Source: JACVRW01 sp963827065 (GTDB taxonomy: Bacteria; Actinomycetota; Thermoleophilia; Solirubrobacterales; Thermoleophilaceae). From it: a stretch of 64,000 nucleotides of DNA. Shown one piece after another: positions 25,831-34,336 of this stretch. The translations under genes and the position numbers were made by a program. The stretch's first letter is position 1, and each line of letters begins with the position of its first letter. Below the pieces are notes generated by a model. It had not been told where the DNA came from and did not search any database. It was given only the letters and a program-made list of their open reading frames with translations. Location: assembly GCA_963827065.1 (NCBI GenBank), contig CAWGZM010000006.1:124001-188000 (forward strand). The letters are read 5' to 3'.

Positions 25831-25851
25831 TTCGCCCTACCCTAGAAAGCC
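25831..25851. promoter_or_regulatory. compact bidirectional promoter with interlocked -10 boxes
   Basis: In the 21 bases between two divergent ATGs, plus-strand TACCCT (25838-25843) and minus-strand TAGGGT (complement of 25839-25844) share five base pairs. Each ends exactly eight bases before its ATG. Transcripts in both directions would be leaderless and RNA polymerase could bind only one way at a time. Confidence 0.6.
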
Positions 25852-26841
25852 ATGGCGCACTTCTCTCTCCCCCCGGCGCCCGCGGGCTACCGCCGCGCCC
25901 GCGATGCGGACGCGGAATACGGCACCACGGCGTCACCCGACTGGCGCACGATCGACTGGCCGGCTCACACGCACCAGATCGAGATCGACGGGACGCCGGT
26001 CAACTACGTCGATATCGGCGAAGGAGACCGCGAGCCGATCGTGCTCGTGCACGGGCTCGCCGGTCAGTGGCAGAACTGGCTCGAGAACATCCCGCGCCTC
26101 GCCCAGGAGCGGCGCGTGGTCGCGCCCGACCTTCCCGGTCACGGCCTGACGCCGATGCCGCGCGACCAGATCACGATCTCGGGCTACGGCCGCTGCGTGA
26201 ACGCGCTCTGCGAGAAGCTGGACCTCGGCAAAGTCGACATGATCGGCAACTCGATGGGCGGCTTCGTGGCCGCGGAGGTCGCCATCCAGTTCCCGGAGCG
26301 AATCGACCAGCTCGTGTTGGTCTCCGCGGCCGGGATCGGCAGCGCCGACGTCGCGAAGATGCCGGTCATGACCGTCGGGCGCGTGATGAGGGCGTTGGCG
26401 TCGCACGGCGGGGCGAGCTTCGACCGCTCGATTGCCGCCCGGCCGCGCTCGCGCCACCACTCGCTCGCGCTCGTGGCGCGCTACCCGAGCCGGCTCAAGG
26501 CCGACCTCGCCTACGAGGCCTTCTTCAAGGGCGCCGGCAAGCCCGGCTTCCTGGACGCGCTGCGCGCGAACCTCAACTACGACTTCCGCGACCGCCTGCC
26601 CGAAATCCGTCAGCCGACGCTGATCGTCTGGGGCGAGAACGACTCGATCATCCCCGTGCGCGACGCGCACGAGTTCGAGCGGCTGATCCCGGACTCGCGC
26701 AAGGTCGTGATGCGGGCGACTGGGCACGTCCCGATGGCAGAGCGGCCGTCGACCTTCAACGACCTCGTGCTCCGCTTCCTGGCCGAGACCGGGCGCGCGA
26801 CCGAGGGCGAGCAGGCCCCCGGGGAGTCTCAGGCCGCCTAG
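25852..26841 (+). CDS. alpha/beta hydrolase
   Basis: A 329-residue hydrolase. It shows the oxyanion HGLAGQWQNW strand, the nucleophile elbow GNSMGG (Ser), an acid in VWGENDSIIPV and His in RATGHVPMAERP. The fold and triad fit esterases, haloperoxidase-like or C-C bond hydrolases; the substrate is unknown. It begins directly at a bidirectional promoter with no room for a Shine-Dalgarno. Its stop overlaps the ilvD stop on the other strand. Confidence 0.9.
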   Translation: MAHFSLPPAPAGYRRARDADAEYGTTASPDWRTIDWPAHTHQIEIDGTPVNYVDIGEGDREPIVLVHGLAGQWQNWLENIPRLAQERRVVAPDLPGHGLTPMPRDQITISGYGRCVNALCEKLDLGKVDMIGNSMGGFVAAEVAIQFPERIDQLVLVSAAGIGSADVAKMPVMTVGRVMRALASHGGASFDRSIAARPRSRHHSLALVARYPSRLKADLAYEAFFKGAGKPGFLDALRANLNYDFRDRLPEIRQPTLIVWGENDSIIPVRDAHEFERLIPDSRKVVMRATGHVPMAERPSTFNDLVLRFLAETGRATEGEQAPGESQAA

Positions 26842-28515
26842 CTGGTGACTCGCGCCGGCCGACGCCGAGCCGACGTGCTTGGCGTACTTGCCGAGCACGC
26901 CGCCGTTGTACTTCGCCGCGGGCTGCTCGTAGGCCGCAATCCGCTCGGCGATCTCCTCGTCCGAGAGCTCGGCGTTGAGCTCGCGGGCAGCGACGTCGAA
27001 GACGATCGTGTCGCCGTCGCGGACGGCCGCGATCGGGCCGCCATGGCGCGCCTCCGGAGCCACGTGGCCGGCCATGAAGCCGTGCGTGGCGCCGGAGAAG
27101 CGGCCGTCGGTGAGCAGCGCGACCGAGTCGCCCAGCCCCTCCCCCACGAGTGCCGCGGTCACATGCAGCATCTCGCGCATGCCCGGGCCGCCGCTCGGCC
27201 CCTCGTTGCGGATCACGACGACCTCGCCCGGCTGGATCGACTTGTCGATGACGGCGCGGAAGGCGTCCTCCTCACACTCGAAGACGCGCGCCGGGCCGCG
27301 GTGCTCCAGGCGGTCGTGGCCGGACAGCTTCACGACGCAGCCGTCGGGAGCGAGATTCCCGCGCAGGATCGCGAAGCCGCCGTTCGGCTTGAGCGCCGCG
27401 TCGGGAGTGCGGACCACGTCCTGGCCCTCGGTCTCCTCGGCCGCCGCCGCCACCTCGCCGATCGTCTGGCCGGTCACGGTCACGGCGTCGCGGTGAAGCA
27501 GTCCCGCCTCGTCGAGCCGCCGGATCACGAGCGGAACGCCGCCGGCGCGGTAGAGGTCGGTGGCGACGTAGCGCCCGCCGGGCTTGAGGTCGCAGAGGAG
27601 CGGCGTCTGCCAGGCGATCCGGTCGAAGTCCTCGATGTCGAGCGGGACGCCCGCTTCGTGGGCAACCGCGAGCAGGTGCAGGACGAGGTTGGTCGAGCCG
27701 CCCGACATCGCCCCAGCGGCGATCGCGTTCTCGAGCGAGTCGCGCGTGATGATGTCGGCGGGCGTGCGGCCCTGCTCGAGCACCTCCATCACGAGCCGGC
27801 CGCAGTCCTCGGCGACCTGCCCCTTCTTGCCGTCCTCGGCGGGAACCATCGAGCTGCCCATCGGCGAGATGCCGAGCACCTCGAAGGCCATCGCCATCGT
27901 GTTGGCGGTGAACTGGCCGCCGCAGGCGCCGGCGCCCGGGCTCGCGTGGTTCTCGAGGTCGACCAGGTCGGCGTCGCTCAGGTCGCCGGCGGCATGGGCC
28001 CCGATGCCCTCGAAGACGTCCTGGATCGTCACGTCCTTGCCGCGCCAGCGCCCGGGTGCGATCGAGCCTCCGTACAGCATCAGGCTCGGCACGTCGCTGA
28101 GCCGGGCGAGTGCCATCACACAGCCGGGGATCGTCTTGTCGCAGCCCGACAGCGCGACCAGCGCGTCGAACATGTGCCCGCGCGCGACGAGCTCGATCGA
28201 GTCGGCGATCACCTCGCGGCTGACGAGCGAGGAGCGCATGCCCTCCGTCCCCATCGTGATGCCGTCCGAGATCGCGACCGTGTTGAACTCCATCGGCGTG
28301 CCGCCGGCGGCCCGCACGCCCTCCTTCACCCGCTCCGCGAGGCGGCGCAGGTGGAAGTTGCACGGCATCGTCTCGGTCCAGGTGTTGGCGATGCCGATGA
28401 TCGGCCGCTGCAGGGCGTCGTCGTCGAAGCCGATGCCCTTCAGGTACGCGCGCGCCTGGGCTCTATCCGGGCCGTCGAGGATGACCCGGCTGCGCCTGCG
28501 GAGATCGCCGCTCAC
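26838..28515 (-). CDS. ilvD: dihydroxy-acid dehydratase, frameshifted at the last three codons
   Basis: An enzyme of about 558 residues for branched-chain amino acid synthesis, dehydrating dihydroxy-acids to 2-keto acids. Fe-S cysteines appear in TMPCNFHLRR, SGCDKTIPGCVM and GACGGQFTANTMAM. The family C-terminus SASxGAVT is reached only if one base near 26850 is skipped: the frame as written reads on for about 300 residues antisense through the hydrolase gene, whereas the shifted frame ends VTS-stop at 26838. GTG start at 28515 overlaps the preceding gene stop by four bases. Most likely a sequencing indel. Confidence 0.88.
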
Positions 28516-29123
28516 CGGCTCTTCTGCTGAATCTCGGGCCGGCCGCCACGGCGGCGCTCCCACTCGGCGAGTCGCCAGAGGTCGCGGCGCACGCGGGCGG
28601 GATCGTGCTGGCGGCCTACGAGGTGCAGGTTCGCGCGCCGGATCACGCGGTCCTCGTCGGAGGTCAGCGCCATCCACTTCGCGAGCACGTCGTCGGAGGC
28701 GGGCAGGCGCTGGCGGCCGCCGCCTCCCGTGAGATCCGGAAACTCGACGCAGTATTCGCTGAGGAGCTGCCCGCTGGCCGGGACGTAGGCCACGATCGGC
28801 TTGTGCGGGTAGACGAGGTACGCGTAGGCGGGCCCGCCGCTCCTGTCGGCCTCGCGACGCGCGTGGCGCCCCGCGACCCGGATGAAGCCGAGGTCGCGGT
28901 ACATCGACCACTCCTCGTCGTTAACGCACGAGCGCAGCAGCTCGCGGGCGCGCTGCTCGGCGCGCCGCTCGCGGCCGGGGTCGTAGAGCGACAGCTGCTC
29001 GAGGCCGCCCTCGCCGCCGCGCCGGGGCGGCCTCGTCGCCCTGCGCCGCTCGATCGCGTGCAGGATCAGGGGAGCCGACAGAACGAGGGCGATCAGGGCG
29101 AGTGCGAGGAGGGCGAAGAGCAT
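28512..29123 (-). CDS. membrane-anchored protein of unknown function
   Basis: A 203-residue protein with one N-terminal membrane helix (residues 2-22, FALLALALIALVLSAPLIL), then an Arg-rich linker and a soluble domain. The domain contains LLRSCVNDEEWSMYRDLGFIR, AYAYLVYPHKPIVAYVPASG and EYCVEFPD. I do not recognise a named family. Its stop overlaps the ilvD GTG start by four bases, so it is co-translated with ilvD. Confidence 0.7.
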   Translation of the reverse strand: MLFALLALALIALVLSAPLILHAIERRRATRPPRRGGEGGLEQLSLYDPGRERRAEQRARELLRSCVNDEEWSMYRDLGFIRVAGRHARREADRSGGPAYAYLVYPHKPIVAYVPASGQLLSEYCVEFPDLTGGGGRQRLPASDDVLAKWMALTSDEDRVIRRANLHLVGRQHDPARVRRDLWRLAEWERRRGGRPEIQQKSR

Positions 29124-29136
29124 CGCTTCGTCGCGG

Positions 29137-29370
29137 TCAGCCTCCCGAGGCGCGCGGGAAGAAGATCACGCGCTCTGCCTCGATCGGAATGTCGCCGAAG
29201 TCCTTGACGAGCTGCGCCTCGCGGCGCCCGCTGCCGGCGTTCGTGGTCGGCACCGCCGCCCACATGCCCTCGTCGAGCTGGCGCCTGAACTCCTCGATGA
29301 GGCGCTCCTCGTCCTCCTGCACGCGCGGATCGCCCTCGGCGAGGAGGACCTCACCGTGACCGGGCTTCAT
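29137..29370 (-). CDS. small protein of unknown function (start uncertain)
   Basis: A 77-residue protein (KPGHGEVLLAEGDPRVQ at the start, FGDIPIEAERVIFFPRAS at the end). No family was recognised. The Shine-Dalgarno GGAGGAGAG (29390-29398) is 18-20 bases before the ATG at 29370 but ideally placed for an in-frame ATC at 29385, which would add five residues (IKFLR) that continue the first beta strand. It lies 13 bases upstream of the membrane-protein gene and probably belongs to the ilvD operon. Confidence 0.6.
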   Translation of the reverse strand: MKPGHGEVLLAEGDPRVQEDEERLIEEFRRQLDEGMWAAVPTTNAGSGRREAQLVKDFGDIPIEAERVIFFPRASGG

Positions 29371-29422
29371 GCGCAGGAACTTGATCGGTCTCTCCTCCGG
29401 GGCCTGTCCAGGGTCACTCGTT

Positions 29423-29435
29423 CCGCCGTCGGCGG
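29423..29435 (-). terminator. short GC hairpin after thiD
   Basis: CCGCC/GGCGG stem with a three-base loop, 11 bases past the thiD stop on the minus strand. No U tract follows. Weak candidate. Confidence 0.3.
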
Positions 29436-29446
29436 CGGACTGTCGA

Positions 29447-30265
29447 TTATGGCACGGAGGGGTGCCCGGCTCGCTGTCTCGCGAGGCCGATGGCGTCGAC
29501 CGGGCCGGCGCCTTCGCCGACGTCGCGCAGGCCGTCGCGCACCGCCTCGGAGGCGATCAGCTTGGCGTTCTCAGCTGCCTCCAGCGGGTCGAGGCCGAGT
29601 GCGAGGCCCGCCGCGAGCGCGGACGAATGCGTGCAGCCCGATCCGTGCGCAGCCCCGTCGGGGTGGCGCTCGCCGGGAATCTCGACCAACCGGTCGCCGT
29701 CGAAGAAGACGTCGGTGGGCTCCGTGCGGTGGCCTCCGGTGACGACGACCGCCCGCGCGCCGAGCGCGTGGATCGCCCTTGCAAGCGTCGCGGGGTCGGC
29801 GTCCTCGTCGCCCGCAAGGATCCTCGCCTCGGGAAGGTTGGGCGTCACGACCGTCACGCGCGGCAGCAGGGTGCTGCGCAGCGCGTCGAGCGCCTCCACG
29901 TTGAGCAGCCGGGCGCCGCTCTCGGCGATCATCACGGGGTCGAGGACGACGGGCGCCGCCGGGATCAGGTCGAGCGCGGCGGCGACCGTCTTGATTGTCT
30001 CGGCCGTGCCGAGCATGCCGATCTTGACGGCGTCGACGCCGATGTCGGTGGCGACGGCGCGCACCTGCTCCGTGATCGCCTCCGGGGGCAGCGGGTAGAC
30101 GGCCGTGACGCCGGTCGTGTTCTGGGCTGTGATCGCCGTGATCGCGGTCATGCCATGGACCCCGCAGCGGGCAAACGCCTTCAGGTCGGCCTGAATGCCG
30201 GCGCCGCCGCCGGAGTCGGAGCCGGCGATCGAGAGGACGCTCGGGGTGCGATCTGCGTCGGACAT
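29447..30265 (-). CDS. thiD: hydroxymethylpyrimidine/phosphomethylpyrimidine kinase
   Basis: A 272-residue ribokinase-fold kinase of thiamine synthesis that phosphorylates HMP and HMP-P. Typical segments: SIAGSDSGGGAGIQADLKAF, the AITAQNTTGV strand, MLGTAETI, VVLDPVMIAESG, TPNLPEA and the anion-hole GSGCTHSSALAAGLALG. The ATG at 30265 follows a TATCCT box by 10 bases, giving a very short leader. It is divergent from comM. No TPP riboswitch fits in the space. Confidence 0.92.
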   Translation of the reverse strand: MSDADRTPSVLSIAGSDSGGGAGIQADLKAFARCGVHGMTAITAITAQNTTGVTAVYPLPPEAITEQVRAVATDIGVDAVKIGMLGTAETIKTVAAALDLIPAAPVVLDPVMIAESGARLLNVEALDALRSTLLPRVTVVTPNLPEARILAGDEDADPATLARAIHALGARAVVVTGGHRTEPTDVFFDGDRLVEIPGERHPDGAAHGSGCTHSSALAAGLALGLDPLEAAENAKLIASEAVRDGLRDVGEGAGPVDAIGLARQRAGHPSVP

Positions 30266-30275
30266 CGTTGTGGCG

Positions 30276-30281
30276 AGGATA
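30276..30281 (-). promoter_or_regulatory. -10 box TATCCT for thiD
   Basis: TATCCT on the minus strand ends 10 bases before the thiD ATG, so the mRNA would have a leader of only a few bases. Confidence 0.4.
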
Positions 30282-30339
30282 GGGACGGCTTTTCGCGGGT
30301 TTGTCACTCGCGCGTGCCCACGCGTAACACGGCCCGGCT

Positions 30340-30345
30340 TAGCGT
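30340..30345 (+). promoter_or_regulatory. -10 box TAGCGT for comM, leaderless spacing
   Basis: TAGCGT ends exactly eight bases before the GTG start at 30354, the same spacing as at 21264, 25838, 57561 and 62114. Confidence 0.45.
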
Positions 30346-30353
30346 GACTTCCC

Positions 30354-31874
30354 GTGCTCGCCGCCGTCAGCACCTTCGCCCTGGAGGGCATCCGCAGTCA
30401 CGAGGTGACCGTCGAGGTCGATGTCCGCCGCGGCCTCCCGGCGTTCACGCTCGTGGGGCTGCCCGACCGCGCCGTGCGCGAGTCGCGGGAGCGCGTTCGG
30501 GCCGCGCTGCTGAACTCGGAGCTCGGATTTCCGCAGCAGCGAATCACCGTGAACCTTGCGCCCGCACACGTGCGCAAGGCGGGGCCCGCCTTCGACCTCG
30601 GGATAGCGGTCGGGCTGCTCGTCGCCTGCGGACGTGTGCCGGCCGAGGCGCTTGCGGGCTGCCCGCTCGCCGGTGAGCTGTCCCTCTCGGGGGAGATCCG
30701 TCCGATTCGGGGGGCGCTGGCGGCCGCCCTGGGAGCGCGGGCGGCCGGCTACTCGCGGCTCCTCGTGCCGATTGCGAATGCGCCCGAGGCCGCGCTCGTG
30801 GACGGGGTGTCGGTGAGCGGCATCCCCTCGCTGGCCCGGCTCGCGGACATGCTGCACGGGCGCTGGGAGCCGGAGCGGGTTTCGCCTGCCCTGCCCGTGC
30901 CGCGGCGAGACGACACTGCGCTCGACCTCGCGGACGTCCGCGGCCAGGAGGACGCGAAGCGCGCGAGCGAGATCGCGGCGGCGGGTGGCCACAACCTGCT
31001 GATGGTCGGGCCGCCCGGCGCCGGGAAGACGATGCTCGCCCGCCGGCTGCCGGGGATCCTGCCGCCGCCCACCTTCGAAGAGGCGCTCGAGATCACCCAG
31101 GTCCACAGCGTGGCCGGCATCGGGAGCGGCACGCTGGCGGCGGAGCGGCCCTTTCGCGCACCGCACCACACGATCTCGCCGCAGGGCCTCGTCGGCGGAG
31201 GGGCACGCCCGATGCCGGGCGAGATCACGCTCGCCCACCGCGGCGTCCTGTTCCTCGACGAGCTGCCCGAGTTCAGCCGCATGGCGGTCGACGCGCTGCG
31301 GCAGCCGCTCGAGGAGGGACGCGTCGAGGTGATGCGCGGCCAGCGCACGCTCGAGTTCCCGGCCAACGCGATCGTCGTGGCTGCCTGCAACCGCTGTCCC
31401 TGCGCGCGACCCGCGGACCGCTGCGACTGCGAGCCGGGCCAGCTCGCCCGCTACCGGCGCCGTCTGAGTGGCCCGCTCGTCGACCGCATCGACCTGGTCT
31501 GCCAGGTGGAGCGCGTGGCGGCGGTGGAGCTCGTCGGCGCCACTGGCGGACGCTCGGTCCGCTCCGCCGACGTGCTCGCGCGCGTGGTGGCCGCCCGGGA
31601 GCGCCAGCGGGAGCGCCTGCGCGGGACGAGCGCGCTCTGCAACGGCGACATGGACGGCCGTCTCACGCGTGCCCAGGTGCCGCTCGACGGTGAGCTCGCC
31701 ACGCGGCTCCTCGCCGTCCGGAGCCGCATCGATCTGAGCGGGCGCGGGCACGACCGCGTGCTGCGGGTCGCGCGCACCATTGCCGACCTCGACGGACGTG
31801 ACGCTGTTGCGCCCAGCGACCTCGACGAAGCGCTCGCATACCGGGTGGACAGCTGGGAGGCGCTCGCCGCGTGA
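30354..31874 (+). CDS. comM: YifB/ComM-family Mg-chelatase-like AAA+ ATPase
   Basis: A 506-residue protein. The N-terminal ChlI-like domain (ITVNLAPAHVRKAGPAFDLG) is followed by an AAA+ core with Walker A VGPPGAGKTMLARRLP, Walker B GVLFLDELPEF and a CPCARPADRCDC zinc-like cluster, then a Mg_chelatase_C domain (LSGPLVDRIDL). ComM is a branch-migration helicase used in natural transformation. It is the first gene of comM-dprA-yraN, with a GTGA overlap to dprA. GTG start, leaderless by position of its -10 box. Confidence 0.92.
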   Translation: MLAAVSTFALEGIRSHEVTVEVDVRRGLPAFTLVGLPDRAVRESRERVRAALLNSELGFPQQRITVNLAPAHVRKAGPAFDLGIAVGLLVACGRVPAEALAGCPLAGELSLSGEIRPIRGALAAALGARAAGYSRLLVPIANAPEAALVDGVSVSGIPSLARLADMLHGRWEPERVSPALPVPRRDDTALDLADVRGQEDAKRASEIAAAGGHNLLMVGPPGAGKTMLARRLPGILPPPTFEEALEITQVHSVAGIGSGTLAAERPFRAPHHTISPQGLVGGGARPMPGEITLAHRGVLFLDELPEFSRMAVDALRQPLEEGRVEVMRGQRTLEFPANAIVVAACNRCPCARPADRCDCEPGQLARYRRRLSGPLVDRIDLVCQVERVAAVELVGATGGRSVRSADVLARVVAARERQRERLRGTSALCNGDMDGRLTRAQVPLDGELATRLLAVRSRIDLSGRGHDRVLRVARTIADLDGRDAVAPSDLDEALAYRVDSWEALAA

Positions 31875-32974
31875 TCGACGCCTGCGACCCCTGCCTGCGG
31901 CGGAGCTTCCTGATCGCCCACCTGGCGCCGCGCATCGCGGGACTGCTGACGCGGCGCCGCGATCGGCGCGTGCCCGGCCTGCTCGCCCTGCCCGACGACG
32001 AGCTGCTCGCGGTCGCCGCGGGCAGGCGCGTCGGTGAGGCGCTCGCGTTCCTCGAGGCCTTCGACGCCGAGCTCGAGCGCGAGCGCCTCTCGGGTTCCGG
32101 CTCCGTCGCCGTCTGCCGGCACGCGCGGTCGTATCCGTCGCTCCTTGGCGAGCTGGACGACCCGCCGGCCGTGCTGTTCGGCGCGGGCCGAGCGGAGGCG
32201 CTCGATGCACTGCGCGAGGAGCCGGCCGTCGCGGTGGTCGGCACGCGCCGGGCGAGCCCCTACGGCGCCGAGGTGGCCTACTCACTGGGCCGCGGCCTCG
32301 GCGCCTCCGGAGTGCCGGTCGTCAGCGGGCTGGCGCTCGGCATCGACGCCACCGCCCACCGCGGCTGCCTCGACGGGGACGGCCTGCCGCTCGCGGTCCT
32401 CGCCTGCGGGCCCGACGTCGTATATCCCCGGCGTCACCGGACGCTGCACGCGAAGGTGCGCGAGGCCGGCATCGTCCTGTCGGAGCTCCCGCCCGGCACC
32501 GAGCCGTTCCTATGGGCGTTCCCGGCCCGCAACCGCATCATGGCCGGCCTCGCCCGCATGACGGTCGTGGTGGAGGCGGCCCAGCCGAGCGGCAGCCTCA
32601 TCACCTCGGACTTCGCGCGCGACCTGGGCCGCTCGGTCGCCGCGGTGCCGGGCCGGGTGACGTCGCGCTACGCCCACGGCACCAATGCGCTGCTCCGCGA
32701 CGGCGCCGTGCCGATCACCGGCACCGAGGACGTGCTCGACGAGCTCTTCGGCGTGGACGTCCGCCGCCTACCCGACAAGGTGCGCCCGGCTCCGACCCCC
32801 GAGGACCCCGTCCTGCGAGCGGTCCTCGACGCGGCCGAGCAGAGCTCCTCGATCGACGCGATAGCCGCCACGACCGGCACGAGCGCGGCGCAGGTCCGGG
32901 CGGCGCTCGGCCGCCTCGAGGTGGACGGCCACCTGGTGCGCCGCGCGCTGGGCGGCTGGGAGAGGAGGGCGTGA
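31871..32974 (+). CDS. dprA: DNA-processing protein DprA
   Basis: A 367-residue protein. The Rossmann-like DprA core covers about 105-310, with VGTRRASPYGAEVAYSLGRG, VVSGLALGIDATAHRGCL, ACGPDVVYPRRH and FLWAFPARNRIMAGLA. A C-terminal winged-helix domain follows (SIDAIAATTGTSAAQVRAAL). It loads RecA on incoming single strands during transformation. The start GTG overlaps the comM stop, and its own stop overlaps the yraN ATG by one base (TGATG). Confidence 0.93.
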   Translation: MIDACDPCLRRSFLIAHLAPRIAGLLTRRRDRRVPGLLALPDDELLAVAAGRRVGEALAFLEAFDAELERERLSGSGSVAVCRHARSYPSLLGELDDPPAVLFGAGRAEALDALREEPAVAVVGTRRASPYGAEVAYSLGRGLGASGVPVVSGLALGIDATAHRGCLDGDGLPLAVLACGPDVVYPRRHRTLHAKVREAGIVLSELPPGTEPFLWAFPARNRIMAGLARMTVVVEAAQPSGSLITSDFARDLGRSVAAVPGRVTSRYAHGTNALLRDGAVPITGTEDVLDELFGVDVRRLPDKVRPAPTPEDPVLRAVLDAAEQSSSIDAIAATTGTSAAQVRAALGRLEVDGHLVRRALGGWERRA

Positions 32975-33378
32975 TGAGGGCCGACAAGGCTCGCTCCGAC
33001 CCCCGCCGGGCGCTCGGCGCCGCGGGCGAGGAACTCGCAGCACGGCATCTCGAGGCCCGCGGGCTCGAGATCGTCGACCGCAACTTCCGCACCCGCTGTG
33101 GCGAGCTCGACCTGGTGGCACGTGACGAGCGCTATCTCGTCTTCTGCGAGGTCAAGACCCGGATCGTGCGGGCCGCGCCGGGCCCGCTCGGGCCGCTGGC
33201 CGCCATCGGGGCCAGGAAGCAGCAGCGCGTACGGGCGATGGCGCGCGAGTGGCTGAGCGGCGCCCACGACCGCCTCGGGCCCACCTCCCCGCCGGAGATC
33301 CGCTTCGACGCCGTCGGCATCAGCCTCGACCCGGCCGGACGCCTGATCGAGCTCGAGCACCTGGAGGGCGCCTTTTGA
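32974..33378 (+). CDS. yraN: YraN/UPF0102 family nuclease-like protein
   Basis: A 134-residue protein with a restriction-endonuclease-like fold. Conserved pattern: GEELAARHLEARGLEIVDRNFR, then CGELDLVARDERYLVFCEVKTR, which supplies the GxLDLV and ExK residues of a PD-(D/E)xK site. The function in vivo is unresolved. The ATG at 32974 overlaps the dprA stop, giving a tight comM-dprA-yraN operon. The gap after it (33379-33441) holds nothing recognisable. Confidence 0.88.
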   Translation: MRADKARSDPRRALGAAGEELAARHLEARGLEIVDRNFRTRCGELDLVARDERYLVFCEVKTRIVRAAPGPLGPLAAIGARKQQRVRAMAREWLSGAHDRLGPTSPPEIRFDAVGISLDPAGRLIELEHLEGAF

Positions 33379-33441
33379 GACCCGCCCCGACGCCCAATCG
33401 CGACCAAACGCGACCTGCGGGGCGGCGTGGCTGGAGCGGCG

Positions 33442-34242
33442 CTAGCCCTCGAGCGCCAGCTGCGTGTACGCGATCGACTGGAAGGACATCCGGTGCAGCG
33501 GCGAGACGCCCATGGCCGCGATCGCCGCCCGGTGCTCCGGGGTCGAGTAGCCGACGTTCGTCTCGAAGTCCCACCCGGGGTGGCGCTCGGCCGCGCGGCG
33601 CATGTAGCGGTCGCGGCTGACCTTGGCGAGCACCGAGGCGGCGGCGATGGCGGCGCTGCGGCAGTCGCCGTCGATGACGGCGCGCTGCTCGAACTCGAAG
33701 GCAGGCACGTTGAAGCCGTCCACGAGGCAGACCGTGCCGGGCCGGGCCACGCCCAGCAGGGCGGTCCGGAGCGCCTCGAGGTTGGTCTTGTGGAGGCCGC
33801 GTGCGTCGATGCCGCGCACGCAGCGCGACACGATCAGCGAGCGTGCGGCCGCGCGCATCACGATCGGATAGAGCTCCTCGCGGCCCTCCGCGGTGTGCTG
33901 CTTCGAGTCGTTCAGCTTGGAGAGGGCGCGCCGGTCCGACAGCGTCAGCCGTTCGAGGTCGAATAGCACCGCCGCGGCGACGAGCGGCCCGGCGAGCGAG
34001 CCCCGGCCCGCCTCGTCAGCGCCGGCGACGTAGCGGCAGCCCAGCTCGCGGTCGAATGCGAAGAGCCGCCGGCCCGTGGCCGTGCGGCGCTTGGCCCGGG
34101 CCCGGCGGCGGGCGGCCTTGGCGCCGTTCTGCGCCACGGCCTGGGCATCGCCGCTCGCCGTGACACCGGTCCCATCGGCCACCAGCGAGCCGGAGGCCTC
34201 CGGCGGATCGGTCGGCGTGTCGGAAGGCTCCGTGGTCCCCAC
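33442..34242 (-). CDS. rnhB: ribonuclease HII
   Basis: A 266-residue RNase HII. Catalytic segments: VAGADEAGRGSLAGP (Asp-Glu), VCLVDGFNVPAF (Asp) and IDGDCRSAAIAAASVLAKVSRD (Asp). An unusual 65-residue N-terminal extension is low-complexity and basic toward its end (ARRRARAKRRTATGRR). The GTG at 34242 is supported by TATGAT 11 bases upstream, although a start closer to the core cannot be excluded. It removes RNA from DNA hybrids. It is the last gene of the rpsP-lepB-rnhB neighbourhood. Confidence 0.9.
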   Translation of the reverse strand: MGTTEPSDTPTDPPEASGSLVADGTGVTASGDAQAVAQNGAKAARRRARAKRRTATGRRLFAFDRELGCRYVAGADEAGRGSLAGPLVAAAVLFDLERLTLSDRRALSKLNDSKQHTAEGREELYPIVMRAAARSLIVSRCVRGIDARGLHKTNLEALRTALLGVARPGTVCLVDGFNVPAFEFEQRAVIDGDCRSAAIAAASVLAKVSRDRYMRRAAERHPGWDFETNVGYSTPEHRAAIAAMGVSPLHRMSFQSIAYTQLALEG

Positions 34243-34253
34243 GATCGCGGCCG

Positions 34254-34259
34254 ATCATA
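34254..34259 (-). promoter_or_regulatory. -10 box TATGAT for rnhB
   Basis: Near-consensus TATGAT on the minus strand, 11 bases before the GTG at 34242. It supports that far-upstream start and a very short leader. Confidence 0.45.
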
Positions 34260-34336
34260 GGACCGCCCACGGCGGAACGGCTGACAGCGGCTGCCGGAGA
34301 GACGCTCGAGCGCCGCCCGGAGACCCTGCCGAGGGT

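Noticed and set aside
25933..26837. A 300-codon minus-strand continuation of ilvD through the alpha/beta hydrolase gene
   Set aside because: Composition is that of an antisense shadow, the hydrolase on the other strand is intact with all motifs, and a one-base correction restores a normal IlvD end.
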